A stretch of DNA of 64,000 bases from positions 1,077,501-1,141,500 of the forward strand of contig NZ_CP127247.1 of assembly GCF_030285785.1 (NCBI RefSeq), read 5' to 3'. Positions 15,304 through 24,503 of the stretch are shown here, piece by piece. The translations under genes were made by a program, and so were the position numbers. The notes beneath the pieces are model-generated. The model did not search any database, had not been told where the DNA came from, and was given only the letters and a program-made list of their open reading frames with translations. The stretch is from Parasedimentitalea psychrophila (GTDB lineage: Bacteria; Pseudomonadota; Alphaproteobacteria; Rhodobacterales; Rhodobacteraceae). Every line of letters starts with the position of its first letter. Within the stretch, counting starts at the first letter, position 1.

Positions 15304-17504
15304 GCCACACCCTGATCATCGCCACCGACAGTCTGCAGCGGCAGAACCAGAAACTGCTGAAGATCGCCGAGGCGCTGATGCGCCGGGCCGAGCAGAGCCC
15401 CTCGGAATCGGGGCTGGCCTATGCCCAGTTCGAACGCGCCGCGCTGCTAGAGGAGGAGGTTCGCAATCGCACCTTTGATCTGGAACAGGCGCTGGACCAG
15501 CTGAACCTCACCCATAGCCAGCTGGCGCAGGCCAATGCCGCCACCGAAACGGCGCGGGCCGATCTGAGCAACGCAATTGAAACCATCCACGACGGCTTTG
15601 CGCTGTTCAATGCCAGTGACACCCTGGTGATGTGCAACAGCCGGTTTGGCAAATGGATGCGCGACGTCCACCCGCAGCTGCGACCGGGGCTCCGCTTTAA
15701 AACTTATGTTCAGCTGGTTTCGCGCAGTCACTTCCTGGCGCTGCCAAGCGGCGTATCGCCTGCGCAATGGGCCAAACGGCGGATGTCGCATCATCGCGAA
15801 AAACACGCGGTTTTCAACTCGCGCATTGCCGGGCAGCGCTGGCTACAGATCAGCGAGCAGCGTACCAGTGACGGCGGCACCGTGATCCTGCAGACCGATG
15901 TCACCGACATGATGCGGCTAGAACGGCGCGAGAGGGACCGGTTGCTGGACGATCAGGCCCGGCTGATCCGCGCCACTCTGGACCACCTGGATCAGGGGGT
16001 CTGCATCTTCGACACCCACAACCTGCTGGCGGGCAGCAACCAACGCGCCAGCGAGTTGCTGACCCTGCCGATGCACCATTTGACGATTGGTAGCCGGGCC
16101 GAGCGGCTGTACCAGTTTCTGCGCGACCACGGCCAGTTTCCCGATGCCAATTCTGCGACCCGGCTGCGCGCCTGGATGATCAGCAAGGACACGCGCGCGC
16201 CGCTGTCCTTTGAGGTGCTGATTGGTGCGCGTGCGCTGACCGCCTTTGCCCAGCAGATGCCCGACGGCGGGTTTGTCATATCGTTCACCGATATTACCAC
16301 CGAACGCGCTGCGGCGCAGGCGCTGGTCGTGGCCAACGAGACGCTGGAACGCCGAGTGGCTGAACGCACTCTGGAGCTGGAGGCGGCTTTGAGCGATGCC
16401 GAGCGCGCCAATGCCTCCAAATCCCGCTTTGTCGCCGCCGCCAGCCATGATCTGATGCAGCCCCTGTCGGCGGCCAAACTCTATATGGCGTCTCTGGCCG
16501 AAGGCCTCCACACCCCGGAATTGCTTAGCCATCTGGACAAGGCGACCAATGCGCTGGCAGGCGTCGAAGACATTCTCGGGGCCCTGCTCGATATATCCAA
16601 ACTGGACAGTGGCCAGGTGGCTGTTGAGCTGACAGATGTGGCGCTGGGGGACATGCTGGGCCAGCTGAGCGACGAGCTGGCACCACTGGCGGCGAAAAAG
16701 GGGCTCGACTTTCGCATCGTTCTGCCCGGCGCCACGGTGCGCAGCGACGCCACTTTCCTGCGCCGCATCCTGCAAAATCTGATCTCAAATGCGGTGCGCT
16801 ATACCAGCAGCGGAAAAATATTAGTGGGGGCCCGGCGCTGCGGCAACGTGGTGCGAATCGAAGTGCATGATACCGGCCCCGGTATCCCCGCCGACCAGCA
16901 CCAGCGCATTTTCGACGAATTTCACCGCCTCAACACCCCGTCGCGCCCAACCGAAGGTGTGGGACTGGGGCTGACCATCGTTAAGCGAGCCTGCGACTTG
17001 CTAGATCATCCGTTGCAGCTGCACTCGCAGCCCGGCCACACCATGTTTGCCGTGACTCTGCCGCTGTCAAACCCTCAGGTCGCGGTGGACCCCACCCCAA
17101 CCAAGGGTCACGGCCAAGCCGATTTGCCATCAGCCATTGTGCTGCTGATCGAAAACGACAGCGGGTTGCGCAGCGCCCTGACCGTCGCGCTCGAGGCTTG
17201 GGGGCTGGACGTCTTTGCCTGTGCCAGCGCCCGCGAGGCGATGTCGCTGCTGCAAAAAGTGGACATCGCCCCGGATCTGGTGATTGCCGATTACCAGCTG
17301 GATGACGGTCTGCTGGGCAGCGATGCCATTGCCCAGCTCAGGCAACGACACGGGCCGCTGCCCGCTTGTCTGATCACCGCCAACCGGAATCCCGAGCTGG
17401 CCAGGCTGTGCAAAAGCATCGGTGCAGATCTGCTGCACAAGCCGATCAATCCATCCGACTTGCGCCTGCTGTTGCTCAGCCGCCTGCCAACAGACCAAGC
17501 CTGA
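15300..17504 (+). CDS. Hybrid sensor histidine kinase with PAS domains (NahK/ErcS'-like)
   Basis: Soluble hybrid kinase of 734 aa with no membrane segment. Order: N-terminal coiled coil (about 1-90), PAS-like domain (about 90-205), second PAS-like domain (about 220-340), coiled coil, HisKA with phosphoacceptor His383 in AASHDLMQPL, HATPase with the N box NLISNAVRYT and G boxes DTGPGIP and GVGLGLTIV, and a C-terminal receiver with Asp664 in VIADYQL. The layout matches the kinases controlled by NosP. It is translationally coupled to the FIST gene and probably signals to the response regulator at 13350, directly or through an Hpt protein not seen here. Confidence 0.9.
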   Translation: MSHTLIIATDSLQRQNQKLLKIAEALMRRAEQSPSESGLAYAQFERAALLEEEVRNRTFDLEQALDQLNLTHSQLAQANAATETARADLSNAIETIHDGFALFNASDTLVMCNSRFGKWMRDVHPQLRPGLRFKTYVQLVSRSHFLALPSGVSPAQWAKRRMSHHREKHAVFNSRIAGQRWLQISEQRTSDGGTVILQTDVTDMMRLERRERDRLLDDQARLIRATLDHLDQGVCIFDTHNLLAGSNQRASELLTLPMHHLTIGSRAERLYQFLRDHGQFPDANSATRLRAWMISKDTRAPLSFEVLIGARALTAFAQQMPDGGFVISFTDITTERAAAQALVVANETLERRVAERTLELEAALSDAERANASKSRFVAAASHDLMQPLSAAKLYMASLAEGLHTPELLSHLDKATNALAGVEDILGALLDISKLDSGQVAVELTDVALGDMLGQLSDELAPLAAKKGLDFRIVLPGATVRSDATFLRRILQNLISNAVRYTSSGKILVGARRCGNVVRIEVHDTGPGIPADQHQRIFDEFHRLNTPSRPTEGVGLGLTIVKRACDLLDHPLQLHSQPGHTMFAVTLPLSNPQVAVDPTPTKGHGQADLPSAIVLLIENDSGLRSALTVALEAWGLDVFACASAREAMSLLQKVDIAPDLVIADYQLDDGLLGSDAIAQLRQRHGPLPACLITANRNPELARLCKSIGADLLHKPINPSDLRLLLLSRLPTDQA

Positions 17505-17509
17505 AAAAC

Positions 17510-17857
17510 TTATCGGGCTGCTGTCACCAGAAACTCGACCTTGAATTCGGGAAGCGCCAGCTTTGCTTCGCCACAGGCGCGCGCCGGGGTGTGTCCCTCT
17601 GGCACCCAGCTATCCCAGACCGCATTCATCTCCGAAAAATCCGCCATATCGGCCAGCCAGATGGTTGTCTGCAGAATGCGCGTCTTGTCCGAACCTGCTT
17701 CACCCAGCAATGTGTCGATCTTCTCCAGACAGCTGCGGGTTTGATCGGCAACGCTGTCTCCGGCGGTGCCAACTTGCCCCGCCAAATAGATCGTATCGCC
17801 ATGCACAACAATCTGGCTCATCCGGGCCCCCACGTGTGTTCGCGTAATTTCAGACAT
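17510..17857 (-). CDS. RidA/YjgF-family protein
   Basis: Small protein of 115 aa in the Rid family, whose RidA members hydrolyse reactive enamine/imine intermediates. The family ending TPARACGEAKLALPEFKVEF includes the conserved Arg of the active site, but the first half is less typical, so it could be one of the other Rid subgroups. It converges on the kinase gene with 5 bases between the stop codons and diverges from the Cache-protein gene. No link to the aminomuconate deaminase branch of the Rid family can be shown. Confidence 0.85.
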   Translation of the reverse strand: MSEITRTHVGARMSQIVVHGDTIYLAGQVGTAGDSVADQTRSCLEKIDTLLGEAGSDKTRILQTTIWLADMADFSEMNAVWDSWVPEGHTPARACGEAKLALPEFKVEFLVTAAR

Positions 17858-18114
17858 TCTAATACCTTCCCTATGTTCACATCGAGAGCCGCCGACAGCG
17901 GCAACTCACATCGCCTTTTGATAAATCGCCACAGCGCCATAAGACAAGCGCAACGGTGAAAATTCAGCAAAAACAACCACACATCACCCCGACCGCCCAA
18001 TTTCGATAAAAATGTGGAAGTTAATTTACGGTACTTTAATGCGGCTTTAAGCTCCAGCACCCAGATGTGACTCGTCCTCTTTCACTCAGAGGTATCTACA
18101 CAAGGGAACGACCA

Positions 18115-18693
18115 ATGAAATCGACTACACTTGCCGTCTTGGCAGTCATGCTGCCCGCGGTTGCAACTTCTGTATCCGCAAATGAATATGCGCCTGCGAT
18201 GTCTGCCTACCTGGAAAATGAAATCCAGTCCTGGGCACATGCACCAATTCTGGTGGATGCCATCAACGCCCAGAACCTGCGGACCAGTGATTACGATCAG
18301 GGGATGATCGACCAACTGGACCTGACCTGGCGCGCGGAAATTGGGGCCGCATCAACGCCAACCATCACTCCGGTTCTGGACAATGCCGCAGCTGAGTTTC
18401 TGCGCAGCCAGGTGGTGGCCTCTGGCGGCCGTGTCACCGAAGTCTTCATCATGGATGCTCACGGCCTAAACGTAGCCGCGTCAAGTATGACCTCGGACAT
18501 GTGGCAAGGCGATGAAGCCAAACACGCGCAGACCTACAGAGTTGGCCCCGACGCCGTTCACTTCGGGGACGTTGAATTGGATGAATCTACCCAAAGCTAT
18601 CAGGGTCAGATTTCACTGACGATCACCGACCCGACAACGGGACAGGCGATTGGCGCGATGACCATCGGCATCGATGCTGAATCCCTGATTTAA
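18115..18693 (+). CDS. Periplasmic Cache/PDC-type sensor-domain protein
   Basis: Secreted protein of 192 aa. A signal peptide (residues 1-22, cleavage after VSA) precedes a single Cache/PDC-like domain, recognisable from VFIMDAHGLNVAASS, TYRVGPDAVHFGDV and the strand run QGQISLTITDP to GAMTIGID. There is no transmembrane anchor or cytoplasmic output domain. It has an AAGGGA ribosome-binding site and lies 44 bases before a chemoreceptor gene, so it may capture a ligand and present it to that receptor (inference). Confidence 0.8.
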   Translation: MKSTTLAVLAVMLPAVATSVSANEYAPAMSAYLENEIQSWAHAPILVDAINAQNLRTSDYDQGMIDQLDLTWRAEIGAASTPTITPVLDNAAAEFLRSQVVASGGRVTEVFIMDAHGLNVAASSMTSDMWQGDEAKHAQTYRVGPDAVHFGDVELDESTQSYQGQISLTITDPTTGQAIGAMTIGIDAESLI

Positions 18694-18737
18694 ACTCGGT
18701 CAAATTCGCTAGGGCTGCAAACATATAAGGCATTCAC

Positions 18738-20564
18738 ATGAAATTTCGTAATCCACTTACTCCGGTGTTCAACGGTATGTCGGTTTTTATCAAATGTACT
18801 CTGTTGATAACCGCAACGACATTGATTGTGGCTGCAATCTTGATGTTTCAGTCCCAGCGCATGGTCAGCAAAGCCATTGAAGATGGCATTCTGGGCCTGG
18901 CGTCAGAAATCACCCAAGCCGCAGGCGCCCGCAATGGCGGCGCAATGCGGTTTGGCGATGCCAGCGGCGTGCAGGCTGCTCTGGATCGCATCCTGGACGA
19001 ATCCAATGGTAGCGCTGTTTACGCCATCGCCACCAACAGCTCTAACGAGGTGATTGCAACCTCGGGCGCCGCTGACCAAGACGAGGCCAGTCAATTGGCA
19101 ACGCTTGCCGCGGCCTCCTTTGCAACCGGGGCCGGTGAAACGACTGGCAACGGATATTACATCGCAATGCCTGCCACAGCAGGGGCCAAAGGCGACAGCA
19201 TTGTCGGATCGGTCGCCATCATCTGGTCACCAGACCTGGCCTTTGCCGAGCTCGCCAAGGCCAAAATGATCACTTACCTGGTGGCCGGTGTGGCATTTCT
19301 GATCATGTGCGCCATTTCGACCTTGTTGCTGCGGGCCATTCTGTCGCGGCCGCTTCAGGAGGTCGGCACCCTGATCGACGAGATTGCCAATGGCACGTTA
19401 GATCAGGACCCGATCCACCTGGAACGTGGTGACGAAATCGGTGCCATTGCACGCACCGTCGAGAACCTGAAAGTCCAGCTGGCACAGGCCCGCGAAGTGG
19501 AGAATGATCGCGTTCACGCACAACAAGAGCAAAGCCGCGTGGTCGACACCCTGACCAGCGCTCTGCAACGGCTCTCCGAAGGGGATCTGACCCAAACGAT
19601 CGACCGGGCTTTCACAGACGACTACGAAGTGCTGCGGGAAAACTACAACCGCACCATCAGTACCCTGGTTGGTATCATCGACTCGGTGATCGGCAACTCG
19701 GAAAAAATCCGTGGCAGTTCTGAAGAGATCAACCAATCGTCCAACGACCTCTCCCAACGCACCGAAAGTCAGGCGGCCACACTGGAACAGACCGCCGCCG
19801 CGCTGGATGAGCTGACGGCCAGCGTGAAATCTGCCGCCTCCGGTGCAAAAGAAGTTGAAAGCATCGTCGCCAGTGCCGGCACCACCGCAGAACAGAGCGG
19901 AATAGTCATGCGCGAAGCGGTAGATGCCATGTCGTTGATTGAAAAATCATCCGGAAAGATCTCGCAGATCATTTCGGTGATTGACGATATCTCGTTCCAA
20001 ACCAACCTGCTGGCTCTCAACGCCGGGGTCGAGGCGGCACGGGCAGGCGAAGCAGGCCGTGGGTTTGCTGTGGTTGCCTCCGAAGTGCGGGCCTTGGCAC
20101 AGCGGTCATCAGACGCGGCGCAGGAAATCAAACTGCTGATCAGCGACAGCTCTCAGCAGGTGAAGCACGGCGTCGAACTTGTTGGCCGCACCGGCGACGA
20201 GTTGCGCAAGATCATCGACAGCGTCGGCACCATTTCCAGTCACGTCATGGGGATCGCCTCAGGCGCCGAAGAACAGTCGGTCGCTCTGGCCGAAATTAAC
20301 TCGGGTGTGTTGCAGCTGGACCAGGTGACACAGCACAACGCCGCCATGGTCGAAGAATCCACCGCCGCCAGCCAGTTGCTGCGCAATGACGCAAGCGAGC
20401 TGGCCCGTCAGGTATCGGTGTTCAAAACCGGTAATGACGACGGCACTATAGGGCGTTTTGAATCTGTCCCAACAGGGTCAATGGAGATCGCTGATTTCTC
20501 TGCCCATGAACCGGATTTTAACACCCCGGAACCGCGCCGCGTGTCCGGCTGGGAAGACTTCTAA
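18738..20564 (+). CDS. Methyl-accepting chemotaxis protein
   Basis: Transmembrane chemoreceptor of 608 aa. Segments: TM1 about 17-38, a periplasmic domain of single-Cache size, TM2 about 175-198, HAMP about 200-255, a second HAMP-like stretch, then the coiled-coil signalling domain whose tip is near 420-465 (EAGRGFAVVASEVRALAQRS). The C-terminus ends in GWEDF, which matches the xWxxF tether that recruits CheR/CheB. It is cotranscribed with the soluble Cache protein upstream. The ligand is unknown. Confidence 0.95.
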   Translation: MKFRNPLTPVFNGMSVFIKCTLLITATTLIVAAILMFQSQRMVSKAIEDGILGLASEITQAAGARNGGAMRFGDASGVQAALDRILDESNGSAVYAIATNSSNEVIATSGAADQDEASQLATLAAASFATGAGETTGNGYYIAMPATAGAKGDSIVGSVAIIWSPDLAFAELAKAKMITYLVAGVAFLIMCAISTLLLRAILSRPLQEVGTLIDEIANGTLDQDPIHLERGDEIGAIARTVENLKVQLAQAREVENDRVHAQQEQSRVVDTLTSALQRLSEGDLTQTIDRAFTDDYEVLRENYNRTISTLVGIIDSVIGNSEKIRGSSEEINQSSNDLSQRTESQAATLEQTAAALDELTASVKSAASGAKEVESIVASAGTTAEQSGIVMREAVDAMSLIEKSSGKISQIISVIDDISFQTNLLALNAGVEAARAGEAGRGFAVVASEVRALAQRSSDAAQEIKLLISDSSQQVKHGVELVGRTGDELRKIIDSVGTISSHVMGIASGAEEQSVALAEINSGVLQLDQVTQHNAAMVEESTAASQLLRNDASELARQVSVFKTGNDDGTIGRFESVPTGSMEIADFSAHEPDFNTPEPRRVSGWEDF

Positions 20565-20603
20565 CCAACAGGCCGCGACCAACCGACCCTCAAGGACCAA
20601 AAA

Positions 20604-20629
20604 AGCACGGAGCCTCACAGCTCCGCGCT
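20604..20629 (+). terminator. Terminator after the chemoreceptor gene
   Basis: 10-bp arms AGCACGGAGC / GCTCCGCGCT (one mismatch) with a 6-base loop followed by TTTTT, 40 bases after the stop codon. Confidence 0.8.
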
Positions 20630-20832
20630 TTTTATCTGTGTGCCCTGAAAGACACAGCTCAGTTGATCGGCTTATCAAGCGGTTTGCGTCTAATCAGAGG
20701 TCTGACGCCCTGTAGAAATCTGCGCCGGCAAGTTCTGGATCCCACACGGGCCTGATTTATGAAGAACATAACAGAGGTGGTCCTATTTTTTCGACCCGTT
20801 TGCAGCCTGTTTAAAGGGGATCCGGGTTTCAT

Positions 20833-20978
20833 TTAGGCGGCCAATCTCATGGGTGTCTTTTGGGTCTCATAAGCCTCGTTCGGCGTAAATGTCCCATGGG
20901 GCAAATGGGCGCGTTCGGTGCTATAGCAATCATGAGAGCGGGTCAGCGACCCTTGCCATCCATGCACGGCCTGGCAGC
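20833..20978 (-). pseudogene. C-terminal remnant of an IS3-type transposase
   Basis: The minus strand encodes about 48 residues ending SHDCYSTERAHLPHGTFTPN then EAYETQKTPMRLAA and a stop, which is the typical tail of integrase-fold IS3 transposases. The upstream part of the gene is missing; no start codon or catalytic residues remain. It marks the left edge of the IS-rich zone. Confidence 0.65.
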
Positions 20979-21405
20979 GCATGTTTACATGCGTGAGAGG
21001 AGAACCTGATTTGGCTGGTCAATCGTCAGACCCCGAAGAAGGTAAGGGTAAATCTTGTGCTGGAGGTCCTTTTTACTGGTGCTTGGCGCCTGATGGATTG
21101 GAACCAAAACCATAAGACGCAAAGGACGTCGCCCCCCCTTTCATGGTTTGCTTGCAAACCACTGCCGGGCTGCGGGACGAATGGCTCTTTCTCTTGGTCA
21201 TTTCGGATCATCTCTCTCACAAGGTGATCCACTTCAACCACTGGTCCGAATTCCCGCGACCACCTCTCTATTCAATACAGGCAAGCCTCTACGAAATACG
21301 ACGAAACGGATATTTGAATAAATCAGCTATAGTTCAAAACGAATACTTGAGATATAGTGAGCGTATATTTTAGCCAGAAATTGTGTTTTTGAAAGAGATC
21401 TGAGG
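20979..21405. other. Stretch without a recognisable gene
   Basis: Between the transposase remnant and the glycosyltransferase gene I see no convincing coding region. Short open frames have no family-like motifs or ribosome-binding sites. The last 150 bases are AT-richer and probably hold the promoter of the downstream gene. It may be decayed mobile DNA. Confidence 0.5.
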
Positions 21406-22230
21406 ATGAATTTCAACGTCGTTCTGCCCGTCTACAACGGTGGCGCAAAGATTGAGCGCACCCTCTCCAGCATCCTGTTGCAAAACAGTGTGTTAGCGGG
21501 AAAGGACACTGTGCAATGCATTGTGGTGGATGGCGCATCGATTGATGACACGGTTCAAAGAGCGCGTTCGTTCAACGACCCGCGGATCAAGATCATCAGC
21601 GAAGCAGACGAAGGCATGTATGAAGCGCTCGCAAAGGGGCTCGACGGTACGATGCAAGATGTTACCTGCTACCTAAGCGCTGGGGAGCTGTTTGATCCAT
21701 CAGCCTTTGAAATTGTCTCCCATGTGTTACAGAGCCACTCAGAGGTTTCATGGCTCACTGGGCGTGCGATAACCAGAAACGCCGACCTGCATATCATCAC
21801 CTCAGAGCTTCCCCGGCCCTTCCTTCGAAATTTAATTGATTGTGGCATGTATGGGACGCGCCTGACGGTGATACAGCAAGAAAGCACGTTCTGGCGTTCA
21901 GATCTTACACAGCATTTTGATCTGGAGAAACTAAAGACCCTGAAGCTGGCAGGTGACTACTATCTGTGGCGGTGCCTTGCCCAGCACTACGAATTGTATG
22001 TGGTTAACGCCCACTTAGGAAGTTTCACAAACGAGCCGGGGCAGCTTTCTCAAACCGTTCCTGGTGCGTACAGAAGAGAGCTGCGGTCGATACGTCGGCG
22101 CCCAAAACTAACCGAACGGTTCAGCGCGCTTATTATGCGGCAGTGGGCAAAGCGCGTTTGCCCAAGTGAAACGTCAATACGCACAATAAATTTTGATCAC
22201 CAAAAAAGGTCTTGGGAACTCAGCCGTTGA
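21406..22230 (+). CDS. Family 2 glycosyltransferase, orphan
   Basis: GT-A fold glycosyltransferase of 274 aa, WcaA-like. Motifs: NVVLPVYNGGAKIERTLSSI at the N-terminus, IVVDGASIDDTV, and ISEADEGMYEALAKG. The usual acidic metal-binding tail of the fold (NxGD-like) appears as YLSAGELF, with Glu in place of Asp. No other polysaccharide gene is near, and it lies between transposase remnants, so it was probably brought in or stranded by mobile elements. Acceptor and donor sugars cannot be predicted. Confidence 0.8.
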   Translation: MNFNVVLPVYNGGAKIERTLSSILLQNSVLAGKDTVQCIVVDGASIDDTVQRARSFNDPRIKIISEADEGMYEALAKGLDGTMQDVTCYLSAGELFDPSAFEIVSHVLQSHSEVSWLTGRAITRNADLHIITSELPRPFLRNLIDCGMYGTRLTVIQQESTFWRSDLTQHFDLEKLKTLKLAGDYYLWRCLAQHYELYVVNAHLGSFTNEPGQLSQTVPGAYRRELRSIRRRPKLTERFSALIMRQWAKRVCPSETSIRTINFDHQKRSWELSR

Positions 22231-22420
22231 AGCTAAGGGGGTGCGAAGACATCACGGTTCACGCCAAAATGGCGGAGCATTATTGCCCGGGTTTTTACAA
22301 TATTTGGCTCATCCATCGGTGCGGCAACAGCGCTTAACCATCCACCCCGCTTGCAACCCGATCTTTTCGCAAAAGCGAAAGCTCAATAAACGGCAGCACC
22401 ATCCGTCCCAAAATGCTCAC

Positions 22421-22903
22421 TCAGGGTAGAATGTTGTTGGGATGCAAGCACCCTCCATCATGTTCAGACCCGACACGGTTCAGATCCATCGTCTTCTTGA
22501 GCAATGCCTTGCGTGTACTGAGTAGCGCTCTGAGACCATGGGCCTCTCGGCTTTTCATGTGGACCGGGCTGAACCAACCAGTGCGCAGAACATGCGCAAT
22601 ATCTTTGGCATCATTTTTGTCGGTCCTGTTTCGCATCGCAGACAGGGCTGCGTTTACCTGACGCGCCTCCATGCAAACCACATCAAAACCTGCGGCCTGC
22701 AGTCCAAAGTAAAGGTGTTGGCTCATCGTACCAGCTTCCAAATCGATGCGGTCTATCGGAAACTCAAAATCAGAGAGGTACGCTGCAATGTCATCGACCT
22801 CGCAAGCCAGCTCGCGTTCGAGAACGACCTTGCCCTTCGTATCAACAACGCAAAGCGCGCACGACCGAAGTGACACATCAAGTCCAACAAAGTAGTCCAT
22901 CAT
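22421..22903 (-). pseudogene. Truncated IS110-family transposase
   Basis: The N-terminal DEDD (RuvC-like) domain of an IS110-family recombinase is clear: DYFVGLDVSLRSCALCVVDT, DLEAGTMSQHL, and NRTDKNDAKDIAHVLRTGWF. Family resemblance stops after about 143 residues (LLKKTMDLNRV); the frame then reads unrelated codons and stops. The C-terminal transposase_20 domain with the catalytic Ser is absent, so the element is dead. Confidence 0.85.
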
Positions 22904-23040
22904 CTCTCTCCCTTGTTCACGGCTATCTTGTGATCATACCGGGAGCTCGACCTCAAAACAGAGGTAGCCCAATTACGCATGCTACCTGCGCATAGCCAAC
23001 ATTGGACCTGTCCCGCTTTCGTTCCGCCCCTTGTGCTCAT

Positions 23041-23898
23041 TTAGGCGGCGATCTTTTCAAAAGCCAAGGGACTTTTCCAGCCTAATGCCGAGTGTCTCCG
23101 GCGGGGATTATAGAACCCATTAATGTACTCGAAGATGGCGATCTCAGCAGCCCTGCGGGTTTGCCAAGAGTGCCGCCAGATCAATTCCGCTTTGATGGTT
23201 TTGAAGAAGGTTTCCATTGCGGCGTTATCATAGCAATTACCCTTGCCGCTCATGGATACCTTGAAGCCATACCGGCGCAGGATTTTCTGGTAATCCTGCG
23301 AGCAATATTGGCTGCCCCTATCAGAATGATGGATGCATCCTTTGGGCGGCCTGCGCAGGGTTATGGCCATGTTCAGCGCCCGTATGGCCAGATCGCGCTT
23401 CATCCGGTTGCTGACAGCCCAACCGACCACGCGCCTGGAGTACAGGTCCAGAACCACGGCCAGATAGAGCCAGCCCTCGCGGGTCCAGATGTAGCTGATA
23501 TCAACAACCCATTTTTGATTGGGTCGATCTGCTGAGAAGTTCCGGTTCAGCAGGTTTGGCGTGATGTTGAACTTGTGATTGCTGTCCGTTGTGGCCTTGT
23601 ACTTACGGGTTCTGACAACAGATATGCCGTTCTGGCGCATCAATCGGCCGACACGGCGGTGACCAATATCCAGACCAAGCTCTTTCAGTTCTTCGACCAT
23701 TCTCGGTCGGCCGTAGCTCTGCAAACTCAGGCGGTGCTGCTCCCGGATGTGGGCCAACAGAACCATATCCCCACGTTGACGCTGGCAGGCAGGGCGTTTG
23801 CGCCAGGCTCGGTAGCCACGTGGGGTGACATCCACAATCCGGCAAAGTCGCTCTGTGGGAATGCTATTGCGGTGCTTTTCAACAAATGAAAACCTCAT
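23041..23898 (-). CDS. IS3-family transposase OrfB (integrase domain)
   Basis: DDE transposase catalytic part, 285 aa: N-terminal HTH_21 region, then rve integrase core with D in VVDISYIW, D in IHHSDRGSQY, and E in NAAMETFFKTIKAE, the last two 35 residues apart. Tail NPRRRHSALGWKSPLAFE is typical. Its start overlaps the orfA stop by 4 bases; the fusion transposase would be produced by a -1 frameshift on the A-rich run at 23924-23935. Confidence 0.95.
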   Translation of the reverse strand: MRFSFVEKHRNSIPTERLCRIVDVTPRGYRAWRKRPACQRQRGDMVLLAHIREQHRLSLQSYGRPRMVEELKELGLDIGHRRVGRLMRQNGISVVRTRKYKATTDSNHKFNITPNLLNRNFSADRPNQKWVVDISYIWTREGWLYLAVVLDLYSRRVVGWAVSNRMKRDLAIRALNMAITLRRPPKGCIHHSDRGSQYCSQDYQKILRRYGFKVSMSGKGNCYDNAAMETFFKTIKAELIWRHSWQTRRAAEIAIFEYINGFYNPRRRHSALGWKSPLAFEKIAA

Positions 23899-24170
23899 TT
23901 GCTTTGGTCCGCAAAGAAGATTGTTGCTTTTTTTAGCAGCTCCCTCTCCTCACGTAGAAGGCGGTTTTCCCGGCGAAGGCGCTCGTTCTCATTGGCCAGT
24001 TCCTGATCCTCTTTCGAAACAACGTCCGCGTCACGATAGGTTCTGATCCACTTGCACAGGGTGGACATACCAACCCCAAGATCGGAGGACGCCTGTCGGC
24101 GGGTCAGCCCGCTGGTCAGTGCGATCCGCACTGCGTCGCGTTTGAATTCTTCGGATGGTCGTGGTGCCAT
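23895..24170 (-). CDS. IS3-family transposase OrfA (HTH protein)
   Basis: Small helix-turn-helix protein of 91 aa: SEEFKRDAVRIALTSGLTRR, LGVGMSTLCKWI, then a leucine-zipper coiled coil (ELANENERLRRENRLLREER) ending in ELLKKATIFF. A slippery A-AAA-AAG-like run encodes the LLKK segment and would allow fusion to OrfB. Confidence 0.95.
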   Translation of the reverse strand: MAPRPSEEFKRDAVRIALTSGLTRRQASSDLGVGMSTLCKWIRTYRDADVVSKEDQELANENERLRRENRLLREERELLKKATIFFADQSK

Positions 24171-24503
24171 GGTGTATCTCCTTTGGGGCAGAATATGCTC
24201 TCAAAGGGGCGGAACAATACCGTGACAGGTCCAAACGGCCCTAACCTGACCGACGTTCAGACGTCCTTGCGAATGCTGCGGCGCGGCTCGTTCAAGCTGC
24301 CATTGATGCCCTGCGCAGCAAACAGTGACGTTACCGTTGGTACTAAGAGAGAAGCGTCTGGGCTTGGTCTCTTTGCAGTGATGTGCCACCGCAAGCCGCT
24401 ATTCCTCTGTCGATTGGCCCGGTCCGTCTATCCGGCAGACATCGGTCAACGACGCAGCATTCTACAGCCTGGGCTCTTATACGCGATCTGAGCAGCTCGG
24501 CGG

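Larger units (their letters stand above)
23002..24234 (-). mobile_element. Complete IS3-family insertion sequence (about 1.23 kb)
   Basis: Imperfect terminal inverted repeats of about 30 bases bound the element: both ends read TTGGACCTGTC inward, then NCG, and share GTTCCGCCCCTT. Inside are orfA and orfB in the usual overlapping arrangement on the minus strand. No target-site duplication is evident (left flank ends CAT, right flank begins AAC), which suggests one flank was rearranged after insertion. It is structurally complete and may be active. Confidence 0.9.

Noticed and set aside
17510-17857. RidA protein as the missing 2-aminomuconate deaminase of the cluster at 1-7.6 kb
   Set aside because: Attractive because that deaminase is in the Rid superfamily, but the gene is 10 kb away, next to unrelated genes, and is shorter than the deaminase.
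21026-21241. 71-codon open frame on the minus strand
   Set aside because: No ribosome-binding site, unusual composition and no family resemblance.
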